A stretch of DNA of 64,000 bases from Pseudomonas abietaniphila (GCF_039697315.1 NZ_CP155619.1:5518001-5582000); one strand, 5' to 3'. Numbered from the stretch's first letter, positions 46,965 to 60,021 are shown. Translations and numbers: made by a program. The notes: generated by a model from the letters alone, not told the origin.

Positions 46965-48209
46965 ATGGCTATTGAGATCAAAGCCCCCTCTTTCCCGGAA
47001 TCCGTTGCCGACGGCACCATTTCCAAGTGGCACAAACAGCCGGGCGAAGCGGTAAAACGCGACGAACTGCTGGTCGACATCGAAACCGACAAGGTGGTTC
47101 TCGAAGTACTGGCTGAAGCTGACGGCGTATTGGCGTCGATCGTGAAAGGCGAGGGCGACACCGTCCTGTCCAACGAACTGATCGCCACCCTGGACGCTGG
47201 CGCCACTGCATCGGCCGCGCCTGCTGCCGCAGCGGCCCCGGCTGCAGCGCCTGCCGCTGCTGCTGCACCTGCTCCTGCTCCTGCCGCCGCTGGCGACGAA
47301 GACGCCATCGGCGCTCCGGCTGCTCGCAAGCTGGCTGAAGAAAACGGCATTGCACTGGCCAGCATCAAGGGCACCGGCAAAGACGGTCGCGTCACCAAGG
47401 AAGACGTCGTTGCTGCCATTGAAGCGAAGAAATCCGCTCCGGCAGCGGCACCTGCTGCCAAGCCAGCCGCTGCACCGGCTGCTGCTCCTGTGTTCGCCGC
47501 TGGCGACCGCACCGAGAAGCGCGTTCCGATGACCCGCCTGCGTGCCAAGGTTGCCGAGCGTCTGGTTGAAGCTCAGTCCACCATGGCCATGCTGACCACT
47601 TTCAACGAAGTCGACATGACTGAAGTCATGGCCCTGCGTTCGAAGTACAAGGATCTGTTCGAGAAGTCGCACAACGGCGTACGCCTGGGCTTCATGTCGT
47701 TCTTCGTCAAGGCCGCCACCGAAGCGCTGAAACGCTTCCCGGCTGTCAACGCGTCGATCGACGGTTCCGACATCGTTTACCACGGCTATGCCGACGTCGG
47801 TGTTGCTGTTTCCAGCGACCGTGGTCTGGTGGTTCCGGTTCTGCGTAACGCAGAGCAGATGAGCCTGGCTGAAATCGAAGGCGGCATCGCCACCTTCGGC
47901 AAGAAAGCCCGTGACGGCAAACTGTCCATCGACGAGATGACCGGTGGTACCTTCACAATCACCAACGGTGGTACTTTCGGCTCGATGATGTCGACCCCGA
48001 TCGTCAACCCGCCACAAGCGGCCATCCTGGGCATGCACAACATCGTTCAGCGCCCAATGGCAATCAACGGTCAGGTTGTAATCCGTCCGATGATGTACCT
48101 GGCACTGTCCTACGATCACCGCTTGATCGACGGTAAAGAAGCTGTGACGTTCCTGGTGACCATCAAGAACCTGCTGGAAGACCCGGCTCGTCTGTTGCTG
48201 GATATCTGA
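46965..48209 (+). CDS. sucB: 2-oxoglutarate dehydrogenase E2, dihydrolipoyl succinyltransferase
   Basis: Core of the 2-oxoglutarate dehydrogenase complex. 414 residues: a lipoyl domain with Lys43 in [11 protein letters not shown], an Ala/Pro-rich hinge (about 80-110), the E3-binding domain [32 protein letters not shown], a second Ala/Pro hinge, and the catalytic domain ending [16 protein letters not shown] with the active-site histidine. The start at 46965 ([13 protein letters not shown]) was chosen over upstream in-frame codons inside sucA. Confidence 0.98.
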   Translation: MAIEIKAPSFPESVADGTISKWHKQPGEAVKRDELLVDIETDKVVLEVLAEADGVLASIVKGEGDTVLSNELIATLDAGATASAAPAAAAAPAAAPAAAAAPAPAPAAAGDEDAIGAPAARKLAEENGIALASIKGTGKDGRVTKEDVVAAIEAKKSAPAAAPAAKPAAAPAAAPVFAAGDRTEKRVPMTRLRAKVAERLVEAQSTMAMLTTFNEVDMTEVMALRSKYKDLFEKSHNGVRLGFMSFFVKAATEALKRFPAVNASIDGSDIVYHGYADVGVAVSSDRGLVVPVLRNAEQMSLAEIEGGIATFGKKARDGKLSIDEMTGGTFTITNGGTFGSMMSTPIVNPPQAAILGMHNIVQRPMAINGQVVIRPMMYLALSYDHRLIDGKEAVTFLVTIKNLLEDPARLLLDI

Positions 48210-48216
48210 TTCAAGG

Positions 48217-49817
<1,601 letters not shown>

Positions 49818-50022
49818 GAAAAAAACCACGACGGACCGCCCGTCGTAGGCCTTGCTCGCAAGGCTTACCGCGGAAGGTCCGTTGGACTCGAACTCCCGGC
49901 GGGTTCCGGATCGGCACTCATGTGGCGGTCCAGGCCCTTCCGGGAGAAGCGGTCACAGGTGGTGCGGCACGCTTAGACGAGCAGCACCGAATGCGCAGTA
50001 CCTAACGAAGACGGTAATAAGC

Positions 50023-51189
50023 ATGAATCTTCACGAGTATCAGGGTAAGCAGCTGTTTGCTGAATACGGCCTGCCAGTATCCAAGGGCTTTGCAGTAGAC
50101 ACCCCGGAAGCAGCAGCAGAAGCGTGCGACAAGATCGGCGGAACCGAATGGGTCGTCAAAGCCCAGGTTCACGCGGGTGGTCGCGGTAAAGCGGGCGGCG
50201 TCAAGCTGGTTCGCAGCAAGGAAGACGCAGCTGCGTTCGCCCAACAGTGGTTGGGCAAGCGTCTGGTCACTTACCAGACTGATGCCAACGGCCAGCCAGT
50301 CACCAAGATCCTGGTTGAATCCTGCACTGACATCGCCAAAGAGCTGTACCTGGGCGCTGTAGTGGATCGTTCGAGCCGTCGTATCGTGTTCATGGCTTCC
50401 ACCGAAGGTGGCGTGGACATCGAGAAAATCGCTCACGAAACTCCTGAGAAGATTCTCAAGGCCACGATCGATCCACTGGTTGGCGCTCAGCCATTCCAGG
50501 GTCGCGATCTGGCATTCCAGCTGGGTCTGGAAGGCAAGCAGGTCACTCAGTTCGCCAAGATCTTCGTCGGTCTGGCCAAGCTGTTCCAGGACCACGACCT
50601 GGCCCTGCTGGAAGTGAACCCGCTGGTGATCAAGGCTGACGGCGATCTGCACTGCCTGGACGCCAAGATCAACATCGACGCCAACGCCATGTACCGTCAG
50701 CCTAAGCTGAAGGCTTTCCACGACCCATCGCAAGATGACCCACGTGAAGCCCACGCTGCAAAGTTCGAACTGAACTACGTGGCACTGGAAGGCAACATCG
50801 GCTGCATGGTCAACGGTGCTGGCCTGGCCATGGGTACCATGGACATCGTCAACCTGCACGGCGGCAAGCCAGCCAACTTCCTCGACGTAGGTGGTGGTGC
50901 TACCAAAGAGCGCGTGACCGAAGCCTTCAAGATCATCCTGTCCGACAGCAACGTCGCCGCAGTACTGGTCAACATCTTCGGCGGCATCGTTCGTTGCGAC
51001 ATGATTGCCGAAGGCATCATTGGCGCGGTGAAAGAAGTCGGCGTGAAAATCCCGGTCGTTGTTCGCCTTGAAGGTAACAACGCTGACCTGGGCGCTAAAG
51101 TACTGGCAGAAAGCGGCTTGAACATCATCGCTGCTACTAGCTTGACCGACGCTGCTCAACAAGTCGTCAAAGCTGCGGAGGGCAAATAA
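50023..51189 (+). CDS. sucC: Succinyl-CoA synthetase beta subunit
   Basis: ATP-grasp subunit that binds nucleotide and succinate in the substrate-level phosphorylation step. 388 residues. [20 protein letters not shown] is the family N terminus; [17 protein letters not shown] is the nucleotide loop; [20 protein letters not shown] and [17 protein letters not shown] are the C-terminal signatures. The stop overlaps the sucD start. The 205-bp gap before it contains a hairpin (ACGACGG/CCGTCGT near 49831-49847). Confidence 0.98.
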   Translation: MNLHEYQGKQLFAEYGLPVSKGFAVDTPEAAAEACDKIGGTEWVVKAQVHAGGRGKAGGVKLVRSKEDAAAFAQQWLGKRLVTYQTDANGQPVTKILVESCTDIAKELYLGAVVDRSSRRIVFMASTEGGVDIEKIAHETPEKILKATIDPLVGAQPFQGRDLAFQLGLEGKQVTQFAKIFVGLAKLFQDHDLALLEVNPLVIKADGDLHCLDAKINIDANAMYRQPKLKAFHDPSQDDPREAHAAKFELNYVALEGNIGCMVNGAGLAMGTMDIVNLHGGKPANFLDVGGGATKERVTEAFKIILSDSNVAAVLVNIFGGIVRCDMIAEGIIGAVKEVGVKIPVVVRLEGNNADLGAKVLAESGLNIIAATSLTDAAQQVVKAAEGK

Positions 51190-52073
51190 TGAGCGTCCTG
51201 ATCAACAAAGACACCAAAGTTATCTGCCAGGGCTTCACCGGCTCGCAAGGTACTTTCCACTCCGAACAAGCCATTGCCTACGGCACCAAAATGGTTGGCG
51301 GCGTGACCCCAGGCAAGGGTGGCACCACTCACCTGAACCTGCCGGTGTTCAACACCGTTCGCGAAGCGGTAGAACAAACTGGCGCTACCGCCAGCGTGAT
51401 CTACGTTCCGGCTCCTTTCTGCAAAGATTCGATCCTGGAAGCTGCTTTCGGCGGCATCAAGCTGATCATCTGCATCACCGAAGGTATTCCTACCCTCGAC
51501 ATGCTGGATGCCAAGGTCAAGTGCGACGAGCTGGGTGTTACCCTGATCGGCCCTAACTGCCCAGGCGTGATCACTCCGGGCGAGTGCAAGATCGGCATCA
51601 TGCCAGGTCACATTCACTTGCCAGGCAAAGTCGGTATCGTGTCGCGTTCCGGCACCCTGACTTACGAAGCTGTGAAGCAGACCACTGACGCCGGTTTCGG
51701 TCAGTCCACCTGCGTCGGCATCGGTGGTGACCCGATCCCTGGCTCCAACTTCATCGACATCCTGAAGTTGTTCCAGAACGACCCACAGACCGAAGCGATC
51801 GTCATGATCGGTGAGATCGGTGGTTCGGCTGAAGAAGAAGCGGCTGCCTACATCAAGGCAAACGTGACCAAGCCAGTCGTTTCCTACATCGCCGGTGTGA
51901 CCGCTCCTCCGGGCAAGCGCATGGGCCATGCGGGCGCGATCATCTCCGGCGGTAAAGGCACAGCAGACGAGAAATTCGCTGCACTGCAAGACGCAGGCGT
52001 AAAAACCGTGCGTTCGCTGGCAGACATCGGCAAAGCCCTGGCTGAGCTGACCGGTTGGGAAATGAAGAAGTAA
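51189..52073 (+). CDS. sucD: Succinyl-CoA synthetase alpha subunit
   Basis: CoA-binding subunit that carries the phosphohistidine. 294 residues. [33 protein letters not shown] is the N-terminal CoA site; [20 protein letters not shown] and the active-site histidine in [18 protein letters not shown] are clear. Its start shares a base with the sucC stop (TAATG), which couples the two subunits. A strong terminator ends the suc run. Confidence 0.98.
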   Translation: MSVLINKDTKVICQGFTGSQGTFHSEQAIAYGTKMVGGVTPGKGGTTHLNLPVFNTVREAVEQTGATASVIYVPAPFCKDSILEAAFGGIKLIICITEGIPTLDMLDAKVKCDELGVTLIGPNCPGVITPGECKIGIMPGHIHLPGKVGIVSRSGTLTYEAVKQTTDAGFGQSTCVGIGGDPIPGSNFIDILKLFQNDPQTEAIVMIGEIGGSAEEEAAAYIKANVTKPVVSYIAGVTAPPGKRMGHAGAIISGGKGTADEKFAALQDAGVKTVRSLADIGKALAELTGWEMKK

Positions 52074-52101
52074 GCATCGCTTGCTGATCATTGTCTGATC
52101 G

Positions 52102-52135
52102 ACAAAGGCCACCTTCGGGTGGCCTTTGTGTTTTC
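52102..52135 (+). terminator. Terminator of the suc operon
   Basis: ACAAAGGCCACC-TTCG-GGTGGCCTTTGT followed by GTTTT. Stable UUCG-closed stem. Confidence 0.92.
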
Positions 52136-52494
52136 CGGGATCACGAAACCCGGCCTGTAGGAGTGAGCTTGCTCGCGACCAGAGGTATCAGGCACCGCAA
52201 GACCGAATAGCGGCATAGCAATCAGCCGTTCGCCCGTGCGCTCCTATTTAAGCAGGCAGCCGCTCTCCCGAATGTTGTAGGTTTTTTCCGATATGCGACA
52301 GCCATGTGCATACATCGGTCGCCCCGCCCTGTATCGGTGCGAAAAATAGGGTAGGCTAGCCGCCATTTTGCGTGGCCGACCCCCATAAGGAGCCGCCGCG
52401 CGCAGACGGGTCTGTTCTAAAAGGACGGGCAGCATTTCCCTCACCCTCAGGGAAATCCTCTTCTTAATTCCGATTCAGCAGTGTGGTTTCTTTG
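52136..52494. other. sucD-brnQ intergenic region
   Basis: About 360 bp without a gene. It has one intact REP (52156-52178) and a possibly eroded partner near 52228-52250. A hairpin TTTCCCT/AGGGAAA lies at about 52434-52455 in the probable brnQ leader. It has no T-run, so it is not an obvious attenuator. Confidence 0.5.
52156..52178. repeat. Single REP element
   Basis: TGTAGGAGTGAGCTTGCTCG and CGA. Its inverted partner is absent or badly eroded, unlike most REPs in this window. Confidence 0.75.
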
Positions 52495-53808
52495 ATGAAA
52501 GTGTTGAAAGGTCAGGACATCCTGGCGCTTGGCTTCATGACGTTCGCGTTATTCGTAGGTGCTGGCAATATCATCTTCCCCCCTATCGTTGGTCTACAGG
52601 CCGGTCCGCACGTGTGGATGGCGGCGCTGGGCTTTCTGGTAACGGCGGTAGGCCTCCCGGTCGTGACCGTTGTCGCACTGGCCAAGGTCGGCGGGGCCAT
52701 GGACGCGCTGAGCAGTCCGATCGGCAAAGTCGCCGGCACCGTGCTCGCGGCAGTCTGTTATTTGTCCGTGGGGCCGTTGTTCGCGACGCCGCGCACGGCC
52801 ACCGTGTCCTTTGAGGTCGGCCTGGCGCCGATCACCGGCGAAAGCCCGCTGGCGTTGTTCCTGTACAGCCTCGTGTACTTCCTGCTGGTCTTCTGGATCT
52901 CGCTCTATCCCGGCCGCTTGCTCGACACCGTCGGGCGCTTCCTGGCGCCGTTGAAAATCATCGCACTGGCGGTATTGGGTATCGCAGCCTTCGCGTTGCC
53001 TGCCGGTGACGTCGGGATTGCACAGCCTGCGTATGTTGCCGCTCCGTTCTCCCAGGGCTTCATCAATGGTTACCTGACGATGGACACGCTGGGCGCGCTG
53101 GTGTTTGGCATCGTCATTGTCAATGCCATCCGCTCTCGCGGCGTGGAGTCTCCGAAACTGATCACGCGCTACGCGATCATTGCCGGTCTGATTGCCGGGC
53201 TGGGTCTTGCGCTGGTCTACATCAGCCTGTTCCGTCTCGGCGCCGGGAGCCATGCCGTCGCTGCAGGTGCCACCAACGGCGCAGCGGTGCTGCACGCCTA
53301 TGTGCAACACACGTTCGGCACGCTGGGCAGCGGTTTTCTCGCGGTATTGATTTCCCTTGCGTGCCTGGTCACGGCGGTGGGCCTGACGTGCGCTTGCGCC
53401 GAGTATTTCAGCCGACTGCTGCCGCTTTCCTACAAGACCCTGGTGATCCTGCTGGCGGCGTTCTCGTTGTTGGTCTCCAACCTGGGCCTGACCAAGCTGA
53501 TCCAGTTCTCCATTCCGGTGCTGACCGCTATCTATCCGCCGTGCATCGCATTGGTCGCTTTGAGTTTCTGCAAGGATTTCTGGCAGTCACAAGGACGCGT
53601 CGTTGCGCCGGTGATGCTGGTGTCGTTCGTATTCGGCACGGTCGACGCGGTCAAGGGGGCGGGGTTTGCAGATAACCTGCCTGATGCGCTGGCGCATTTG
53701 CCATTGAGCGAGCAAGGGCTGGCTTGGTTGATTCCGTCGCTGATCACGCTGTTCGTGGCGTTCGTGGTGGATCGCATGCTGGGTCGACGCAGCGAAGCGC
53801 TGGCCTGA
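52495..53808 (+). CDS. brnQ: Branched-chain amino acid:cation symporter (BrnQ/BraB)
   Basis: 437-residue inner-membrane LIVCS-family carrier importing leucine, isoleucine and valine with Na+ or H+. About 12 hydrophobic helices. The N terminus [28 protein letters not shown] is the family signature. ATG at 52495 was preferred to a GTG 12 bp upstream by comparison with relatives. It stands alone after the suc operon and shares a bidirectional terminator with the small lipoprotein gene. Confidence 0.94.
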   Translation: MKVLKGQDILALGFMTFALFVGAGNIIFPPIVGLQAGPHVWMAALGFLVTAVGLPVVTVVALAKVGGAMDALSSPIGKVAGTVLAAVCYLSVGPLFATPRTATVSFEVGLAPITGESPLALFLYSLVYFLLVFWISLYPGRLLDTVGRFLAPLKIIALAVLGIAAFALPAGDVGIAQPAYVAAPFSQGFINGYLTMDTLGALVFGIVIVNAIRSRGVESPKLITRYAIIAGLIAGLGLALVYISLFRLGAGSHAVAAGATNGAAVLHAYVQHTFGTLGSGFLAVLISLACLVTAVGLTCACAEYFSRLLPLSYKTLVILLAAFSLLVSNLGLTKLIQFSIPVLTAIYPPCIALVALSFCKDFWQSQGRVVAPVMLVSFVFGTVDAVKGAGFADNLPDALAHLPLSEQGLAWLIPSLITLFVAFVVDRMLGRRSEALA

Positions 53809-53860
53809 GAGGAGGGCGGCGGCGTCAATTCATGGCGGCGCTGCTTAACTTGAAGGTATA

Positions 53861-53896
53861 AAAAATAAAGCCCGCGCAAGCGGGCTTTATTTTTGG
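53861..53896. terminator. Bidirectional terminator, brnQ / small lipoprotein
   Basis: AAAAATAAAGCCCGC-GCAA-GCGGGCTTTATTTTT: perfect stem with A and T tails, between convergent genes. Confidence 0.93.
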
Positions 53897-53909
53897 GAAA
53901 CTTTGGAAC

Positions 53910-54164
53910 TTACTGCTTAGTTGGTGCAGGCGCCTGTTCGTTAGCCTCTTTTGCGCGCTCTTGAGCGGCTTCGGCATTCTTCTGGGCAGCTTCCTGACTT
54001 TCTTTGGCGGCGTCGTTCACTTTGTCTTGAGCCTTTTGCATCGACTCCTGAGACTGTTGGGCGGCCTTGTTGGCATCTTGCTGTTTATCCTCGGATTTTT
54101 TTTCGCACGCGGCGAGGCCCAAGGTGGCAGAAAGCATGAGGGCAATGGCTAAAGTCTTACGCAT
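53910..54164 (-). CDS. Small Ala/Gln/Lys-rich lipoprotein
   Basis: 84 residues: a lipoprotein signal with lipobox LAAC (Cys at about 20), then a highly charged helix of Ala, Gln, Glu and Lys (KAAQQSQESMQKAQDKVNDA) without aromatic residues, likely a single coiled coil. The start follows a ribosome site AAGGAG read on the minus strand. Composition resembles small Lpp-like or stress-linked lipoproteins, but no family is assigned. Position before htpG (divergent) is noted. Confidence 0.78.
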   Translation of the reverse strand: MRKTLAIALMLSATLGLAACEKKSEDKQQDANKAAQQSQESMQKAQDKVNDAAKESQEAAQKNAEAAQERAKEANEQAPAPTKQ

Positions 54165-54489
54165 GGGTATTTCTCCTTATTGAACATCTACGAGCCTTCG
54201 AACGCATGCTTATTCCGTTAGTTCCATCGTGCGCCCCAATAAATGAATAACTGTTTCAATGCTGTTACGCGGGAAAGCGATTTCCTGCGGGTTAAACGAT
54301 TTTGCTTGCGCTGTCACACACGATCTTAACGGGGGCAGTTAAAGACCTGACGAAGAATGCGCGATCACATTGCCCACGCTCTTGAAATCCCCGACCCAGC
54401 CCCCACCTTGATGACAACCCGCCGTTCGGCCTGAGCAGTGCACCGGACGGCTACCCCTATTTGTGTGGACTGATTGGAGTTTGATGACC
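54165..54489. other. Divergent region, small lipoprotein / htpG
   Basis: 325 bp. The htpG side carries a sigma-32 promoter at 54381-54408. The rest holds AT-rich stretches near 54235-54310 and no gene. Confidence 0.6.
54381..54408 (+). promoter_or_regulatory. Sigma-32 promoter of htpG
   Basis: -35 CTTGAAA (54381-54387), a 13-bp spacer and -10 CCCCACCT (54401-54408). Same spacing as the ibpA promoter at 10711. Confidence 0.8.
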
Positions 54490-56394
54490 ATGAGTGTGGA
54501 AACTCAAAAGGAAACCCTGGGCTTCCAGACCGAGGTGAAGCAACTGCTGCACCTCATGATCCATTCGCTGTATTCGAACAAGGAGATTTTTCTCCGCGAG
54601 CTGATTTCCAACGCCTCCGACGCGGTGGACAAGCTGCGTTTCGAAGCGCTGTCCAAGCCCGAGCTGCTGGAAGGCGGCGCTGAGCTCAAAATCCGTGTGA
54701 GCTTCGACAAGGACGCTCAGACCGTCACCCTCGAAGACAACGGCATCGGCATGAGCCGCGAAGATGTGATCACCCACTTGGGTACCATCGCCAAGTCCGG
54801 CACTGCCGATTTCATGAAGAACCTGACCGGCGATCAGAAGAAAGACTCGCACCTTATCGGTCAGTTCGGCGTGGGTTTTTACTCCGCGTTCATCGTCGCC
54901 GATCAGGTTGAAGTGTTCAGCCGTCGTGCGGGTCTGCCGGCCAGTGAAGGCGTCCACTGGTCCTCCAGAGGCGAGGGCGAGTTTGAAGTCGCTACCGTGG
55001 AAAAGGCCGATCGCGGTACGCGCATCGTGCTGCACCTGAAGAAAGCTGAAGACGAATTCGCCGACGGCTACCGCCTGCGCAACATCATCAAGAAGTACTC
55101 CGACCACATCGCCTTGCCGATCGAGCTGCCGAAAGAGCAGGTCGCTGTCGAGGGTGAGCCTTCGCCTGTGCAGGAATGGGAAACAGTTAACCGTGCCAGC
55201 GCTCTGTGGACCCGCCCTCGCACCGAAGTGAAGGATGAGGAATACCAGGAGTTCTACAAGCATATTGCTCACGATTTCGAAAACCCGCTGGCCTGGAGCC
55301 ACAACAAGGTCGAAGGCAAGCTGGAATACAACTCGCTGCTGTATGTGCCGGCCCGTGCCCCGTTCGATCTGTATCAGCGTGAAGCGCCGCGCGGCTTGAA
55401 GCTGTACGTGCAGCGCGTGTTCGTCATGGACCAGGCCGAGTCTTTCCTGCCGCTGTACCTGCGTTTCATCAAGGGTGTGGTCGACTCCAACGACCTGTCG
55501 TTGAACGTCTCGCGTGAAATCCTGCAGAAAGACCCGATCATCGACTCGATGAAGTCCGCGCTGACCAAGCGCGTGCTGGACATGCTGGAAAAACTGGCGA
55601 AGAACCAGCCGGAAGAATACAAAGGCTTCTGGAAAAACTTTGGTCAGGTCATGAAAGAGGGCCCGGCCGAAGACTTCGCCAACAAGGAAAAGATTGCCGG
55701 TCTGCTGCGTTTCGCGTCGACCTCCGACGACAGCGGCGAGCAAAGCGTTTCCCTGGCCGAGTACTTGGCCCGTGGCAAGGAAGGTCAGGACAAGATTTAT
55801 TACCTCACCGGCGAAAGCTACGCGCAAGTCAAGAACAGCCCGCACCTGGAAGTCTTCCGCAAGAAAGGCATCGAAGTGCTGCTGCTGACCGACCGCATCG
55901 ACGAGTGGCTGATGAGCTACCTGAGCGATTTCGACGGCAAGGGCTTCGTTGACGTGGCACGTGGCGACCTGGACCTGGGCAAGCTTGATTCCGAAGAGGA
56001 CAAGAAAGCCCAGGAAGAAGTGGCCAAGGACAAAGAAGGTCTGATCGAGCGTCTGAAGGCCGCGCTGGGTGATACGGTCAGCGAAGTGCGCGTCTCGCAC
56101 CGTCTGACCGACTCGCCTGCGATTCTGGCCATCGGCGAGCAGGACCTGGGCCTGCAGATGCGTCAGATCCTGGAAGCCAGCGGCCAGAAGGTCCCGGATT
56201 CCAAGCCGATCTTCGAATTCAACCCGACTCACCCGCTGATCGGCAAGCTCGACAACGAGCAGAGCGAAGAGCGCTTCGGCGAGCTGTCGCACATTCTGTT
56301 CGATCAGGCAGCGCTGGCCGCCGGTGACAGCTTGAAAGATCCGGCTGCTTACGTGCGCCGTTTGAACAAGCTGTTGGTAGAACTGTCGGTTTAA
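54490..56394 (+). CDS. htpG: Hsp90 chaperone HtpG
   Basis: ATP-dependent dimeric chaperone acting on late folding states together with DnaK. 634 residues. The N-terminal GHKL ATPase has [33 protein letters not shown] and [15 protein letters not shown]; the middle domain carries [16 protein letters not shown]; the C terminus is the dimerisation part. The start [12 protein letters not shown] was chosen because GGAG lies 10 bp upstream; an ATG 6 bp earlier is possible. A heat-shock promoter precedes the gene. Confidence 0.98.
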   Translation: MSVETQKETLGFQTEVKQLLHLMIHSLYSNKEIFLRELISNASDAVDKLRFEALSKPELLEGGAELKIRVSFDKDAQTVTLEDNGIGMSREDVITHLGTIAKSGTADFMKNLTGDQKKDSHLIGQFGVGFYSAFIVADQVEVFSRRAGLPASEGVHWSSRGEGEFEVATVEKADRGTRIVLHLKKAEDEFADGYRLRNIIKKYSDHIALPIELPKEQVAVEGEPSPVQEWETVNRASALWTRPRTEVKDEEYQEFYKHIAHDFENPLAWSHNKVEGKLEYNSLLYVPARAPFDLYQREAPRGLKLYVQRVFVMDQAESFLPLYLRFIKGVVDSNDLSLNVSREILQKDPIIDSMKSALTKRVLDMLEKLAKNQPEEYKGFWKNFGQVMKEGPAEDFANKEKIAGLLRFASTSDDSGEQSVSLAEYLARGKEGQDKIYYLTGESYAQVKNSPHLEVFRKKGIEVLLLTDRIDEWLMSYLSDFDGKGFVDVARGDLDLGKLDSEEDKKAQEEVAKDKEGLIERLKAALGDTVSEVRVSHRLTDSPAILAIGEQDLGLQMRQILEASGQKVPDSKPIFEFNPTHPLIGKLDNEQSEERFGELSHILFDQAALAAGDSLKDPAAYVRRLNKLLVELSV

Positions 56395-56405
56395 CATTCG
56401 AGTGC

Positions 56406-56436
56406 AGACAAAACCCGCTTCGGCGGGTTTTGTCAT
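56406..56436 (+). terminator. Terminator of htpG
   Basis: GACAAAACCCGC-TTCG-GCGGGTTTTGTC followed by ATTT. Strong UUCG-closed stem. Confidence 0.92.
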
Positions 56437-56472
56437 TTGGTATTCCTTCATTCTCAACAGCAGGAGTCAGCA

Positions 56473-57198
56473 ATGAGCAACGTAACTGTGCAGTCCGTGG
56501 TGTATCAGATTGACGGGCAGAGCTACGAAAGTCGTCTGGTCTTCAGCGAAGGCGCTAACGCAGTGCCAGGGCTGGTCATGGCACCTAACTGGATGGGCAT
56601 CAGCGAAGACGCCGAGCAGATCGCCAAAGAGGTGGCGGGTAAAGGGTACGTGGTGCTGCTGGCTGACCTCTATGGCCAGAACGTTCGCCCGAAAAACGGC
56701 GATGAAGCAGCGGCGGCCATGATGCCGATGAAAAACGACCGCGCCTTGCTGAACAAACGCATGACGGCAGCGCTGGAGCAGCTGACCGCGCAGACCGTTG
56801 CAAAGGTGGACAAGGCAAGCCTTGCCGCATTTGGTTTCTGCTTCGGCGGCTGCTGTGCGCTGGAACTGGCACGCACAGGCGCGCCGCTGAAAGCCGCCGT
56901 GTCGTTCCACGGCACGCTGGACACCACAAACCCGGCCGATGCGAAAAACATCAAAGGCAAGGTCCTGGTATTGCACGGCGCATCCGATCCATTGGTGCCG
57001 AAAGAGCAATTGCCAGCGTTCGAAGCCGAAATGAATGCCGCCAACGTCGACTGGCAGCTGCTGAGCTACGGCGGCGCGTTCCACTCGTTCACCGATCCGC
57101 ATGCCAACAACCCTGGCGTGCAGATGTACAACCCGACGGTGTCCAAACGTGCGTTCACTGCGATGCACAATCTGCTGGATGAGGTGTTCGCGGGCTAA
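56473..57198 (+). CDS. Dienelactone hydrolase family protein
   Basis: 241-residue alpha/beta hydrolase. The nucleophile cysteine is in FGFCFGGCCALELAR (the GxCxGG motif of dienelactone hydrolases rather than GxSxG), with the aspartate in LHGASDPLVPKEQ and the histidine in GGAFHSFTDP completing the triad. The ATG follows AGGAG at 56462-56466. No other ring-cleavage gene is nearby, so true dienelactone hydrolysis is uncertain. It converges on a pirin gene, with a REP pair between. Confidence 0.9.
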   Translation: MSNVTVQSVVYQIDGQSYESRLVFSEGANAVPGLVMAPNWMGISEDAEQIAKEVAGKGYVVLLADLYGQNVRPKNGDEAAAAMMPMKNDRALLNKRMTAALEQLTAQTVAKVDKASLAAFGFCFGGCCALELARTGAPLKAAVSFHGTLDTTNPADAKNIKGKVLVLHGASDPLVPKEQLPAFEAEMNAANVDWQLLSYGGAFHSFTDPHANNPGVQMYNPTVSKRAFTAMHNLLDEVFAG

Positions 57199-57206
57199 CA
57201 CACGGT

Positions 57207-57295
57207 TGTAGGAGTGAGCTTGCTCGCGATTGCGTTGCGTCATGCTCTGATGTGGTGAATGAACGGACGCCATCGCGAGCAAGCTCACTCCTACA
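57207..57295. repeat. Inverted REP pair between DLH and pirin genes
   Basis: TGTAGGAGTGAGCTTGCTCG at 57207 faces its reverse complement ending at 57295, with about 43 bp between. Same class as the single REP at 52156. Confidence 0.88.
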
Positions 57296-57306
57296 GGGAT
57301 TACGGT

Positions 57307-58170
57307 TTATTTTTTGCCTGACGGCAACTCAATCCGCTCCACTTCTCCGGCCACTGTCGGCCAGTCTCCCGCCGCCCATTTCGCCCTTGCCTGATCGATC
57401 AAGGCCGGATCGCTGGCAACGAAATTCCAGTTCATCCTGCGTGGCCCATCCAGTGGCGCACCGCCAATCAGTACTGCATGGGATTCGCTTTCAGCGCTCA
57501 GTGTCGGTTCGTCACCTGCATCCAGTACGACAAGGCTGCGAGGCTCGACAGGCTCGCCATCCAGCGACATGTCGCCCGCTATCACGTACAACGCACGTTG
57601 CTCATGTTCTGTAGGAATCAGCAGGGTCGTTGCCGTCTGCATCTTCACTTCGGCATACAGCGTCGGCGACAAGACCGGAACCGGTGACTCAAGGCAAAAG
57701 CCGTTGCCCGCGATCATGCGGATGCTGATGCCCAGGGTGTCGCTGACGGGCAAGGTCGTGGCCGGATGGTGGCTGTAGTGGCCAGTGCCTTGCTCGTGAG
57801 TTTTGGGAGATGCCAGCCAGACTTGCAGGCCGTGCAGCCGCGACCCACTGTCGTGAAGCGCCTGCGGCGTACGTTCGATATGCGCGATCGCACTCCCGGC
57901 AGTCATCCAGCTGACCTCGCCCGGCATAACGTGTTGATCGCTGCCGAGGCTGTCCTTGTGCTGGATCTGGCCTTCGAACAGGTAGGTGAGGGTCGACAGG
58001 CCGATGTGCGGGTGTTGGCGGATGTCCATGCCGCGGCCCGGCCCGTAGGTGGTTTCCAGCATGTGGTCGAAGAACACGAAGGGTCCGACGCTGCGGCATT
58101 GAGCCGAAGGCAAGGGGCGCAGAATCGGCTGGCCTTCGACGTCTTCCGCGCGGGGTTTGATGGTCAGCAT
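57307..58170 (-). CDS. Pirin family protein
   Basis: 287-residue bicupin. The N-terminal cupin carries the metal-binding pattern with histidines in IRQHPHIGLSTLTYLFEGQIQHKDS and HIE in SAIAHIERTP. PVLSPTLYAEVKM leads into the second cupin, and the C terminus has the NWNFVASDP segment. Bacterial pirins have been described as quercetinases or as partners of metabolic enzymes; no activity is assigned here. The start MLTIKPRAEDVEG fits the family length; a TTG 36 bp upstream was rejected. Confidence 0.92.
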   Translation of the reverse strand: MLTIKPRAEDVEGQPILRPLPSAQCRSVGPFVFFDHMLETTYGPGRGMDIRQHPHIGLSTLTYLFEGQIQHKDSLGSDQHVMPGEVSWMTAGSAIAHIERTPQALHDSGSRLHGLQVWLASPKTHEQGTGHYSHHPATTLPVSDTLGISIRMIAGNGFCLESPVPVLSPTLYAEVKMQTATTLLIPTEHEQRALYVIAGDMSLDGEPVEPRSLVVLDAGDEPTLSAESESHAVLIGGAPLDGPRRMNWNFVASDPALIDQARAKWAAGDWPTVAGEVERIELPSGKK

Positions 58171-58395
58171 GGCGAGGCTCTCGTTGGGCGTGGCGACAGA
58201 ATACAAATCATAAATCCAATCGTATGGATCGTCTGTGCTGCCGTTTCAAACCTATCGGATATTCCCCGCTCGGGTTGTTGAATTTTCGTTAGATAATTAT
58301 CGGAAACCCCCTACAGAGATCATGGTTATAGCCGATATCTGGGGCGACAACCGACTGCTCTTTTTTCGATGCAGGGAATTTGGGAAGGACCCACT

Positions 58396-60021
58396 ATGAC
58401 CGTCAGAAACATGAATATCGCACCTCGAGCGGCTCTCGGCTTTGGCGTGCTTGCGCTGTTGGTTTTTGGGCTGGGCGTCTTTGCATTGATGCAGATGGCC
58501 AGCATGCGAAAGCAGTCGGATCTGGTGGAGAGCAAATGGCTGCCCAGCGTCATGGAGCTGGGCACGATGGGCCAGGACCTGATGCGGATCAGGACGTTGA
58601 CGCTGCGGCTGATGCTCAACCGCGGCGCTGACGCATTGCAGGATAATTACACCAAAATCGATCATCTCAAGACCGGATTACAGTCCACCGAGCAAAATTA
58701 TGTCGCGCTTATCGGGTCGCCCCATGAGCGAGAACTGTACGACGGTTTTGCCGCCGCGAAACAGGCCTACTTTCAGCGGCAAACTCGCGTCATGGACTTG
58801 TCCCGGCAAAATCAGATGGATGATGCCTTGCAGGTCGTCAACGGCGAAATGAATCAATACGCCGACAAAATGACCCAGGCGCTCAACGAACTGACGGCGA
58901 TCAACAAGAAAGGCGCGGGTGAAGCGACCGATCTGGCCCAGCAAGTCTTCGGCAATGCCCAGAGTTGGGTGATGGGCATGATCGTGCTGACCGCGCTGAT
59001 CACACTGGTGCTCGCGTGGGGGTTGACCCGCAGCATCGTGCAGCCGCTGGCCCAGGCGCTGGGCATCGCCCAGGTCATCGCAGCCGGTGACCTCACCGCT
59101 GATATCGTCGTTCAGGGGCGCGACGAACCCGCGCGGTTGCTGGAAGCGCTGAAGGCTATGCAACAAAGCCTGCGTCGTACGATTCTGCGGATCTCTGATT
59201 CGTCCAGTCAGCTCGCTTCGGCGTCGGAAGAACTGAGCACAGTGACCGAAGACTCCACGCGCGGTCTGCACCAACAGAGCCTGGAAATCGATCAGGCCGC
59301 CACGGCAGTCAACCAGATGACCGCCGCGGTGGAGGAGGTTGCGCGCAATGCCGTGGCGACATCCCAGGCGTCCGGCGAGTCGGATCGCATCGCTCAGCGC
59401 GGGCGCCATCAAGTGAGGGAAACGGTGGCGTCTATTGGTAGCCTGGCCCATGACGTCACTCAGGCGGGCGATCAGGTGGAAACCTTGGCGCAGAAGGTCT
59501 ATGGCATCAGCAAGGTGCTGGACGTGATCCGTTCTGTGGCCGAGCAGACCAACCTGTTGGCGCTCAACGCTGCCATTGAGGCGGCCCGTGCGGGTGAAGC
59601 CGGCCGGGGTTTTGCGGTGGTCGCGGACGAGGTGCGTGCTCTGGCCCATCGCACTCAGTCGTCGACTCAGGAAATCGAGCAGTTGGTGGGCGATATCCGC
59701 CAGGGCACCGATCAGGCCGTGGCCGCCATGCAAGGCAGCAACACCCGTGCGCAATCCACGCTTGAACTGGCGCAGTCCGCCGGGGTTGCGCTGGACGAGA
59801 TCGCAGCTGCTATTACCTTGATCACCGAACGTAACGTGGTCATCGCCAGCGCGTCCGAGGAGCAGGCGCAAGTGGCGCGGGAAGTGGATCGCAACCTGAC
59901 CAACATCCGCGACATCGCGCTGCAGAGCTCGGCGGGTGCGAACCAGACCAGCGCTGCCAGCCATGATTTGTCGCGTCTGGCGACGGATCTGAATGGCATG
60001 GTGGCGGCGTTTTCGGTTTAA
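58396..60021 (+). CDS. Methyl-accepting chemotaxis protein
   Basis: 541-residue inner-membrane chemoreceptor. TM1 (about 12-32), a periplasmic four-helix-bundle domain (about 33-190, 4HB_MCP type), TM2 (about 195-215, [19 protein letters not shown]), HAMP (about 216-270) and a cytoplasmic signalling hairpin with the tip [39 protein letters not shown], which binds CheA/CheW. GGAAGGA precedes the ATG. No C-terminal CheR pentapeptide is seen. It stands upstream of fabB, as I recall in P. aeruginosa. Ligand unknown. Confidence 0.93.
   Translation: MTVRNMNIAPRAALGFGVLALLVFGLGVFALMQMASMRKQSDLVESKWLPSVMELGTMGQDLMRIRTLTLRLMLNRGADALQDNYTKIDHLKTGLQSTEQNYVALIGSPHERELYDGFAAAKQAYFQRQTRVMDLSRQNQMDDALQVVNGEMNQYADKMTQALNELTAINKKGAGEATDLAQQVFGNAQSWVMGMIVLTALITLVLAWGLTRSIVQPLAQALGIAQVIAAGDLTADIVVQGRDEPARLLEALKAMQQSLRRTILRISDSSSQLASASEELSTVTEDSTRGLHQQSLEIDQAATAVNQMTAAVEEVARNAVATSQASGESDRIAQRGRHQVRETVASIGSLAHDVTQAGDQVETLAQKVYGISKVLDVIRSVAEQTNLLALNAAIEAARAGEAGRGFAVVADEVRALAHRTQSSTQEIEQLVGDIRQGTDQAVAAMQGSNTRAQSTLELAQSAGVALDEIAAAITLITERNVVIASASEEQAQVAREVDRNLTNIRDIALQSSAGANQTSAASHDLSRLATDLNGMVAAFSV

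Noticed and set aside
52430..52494. Attenuator or leader peptide controlling brnQ
   Set aside because: A TTTCCCT/AGGGAAA hairpin is present, but there is no U-run, no branched-chain-rich leader peptide and no competing hairpin.
54457..56457. 666-codon open frame antisense to htpG
   Set aside because: Shadow of htpG; it also covers the htpG terminator.
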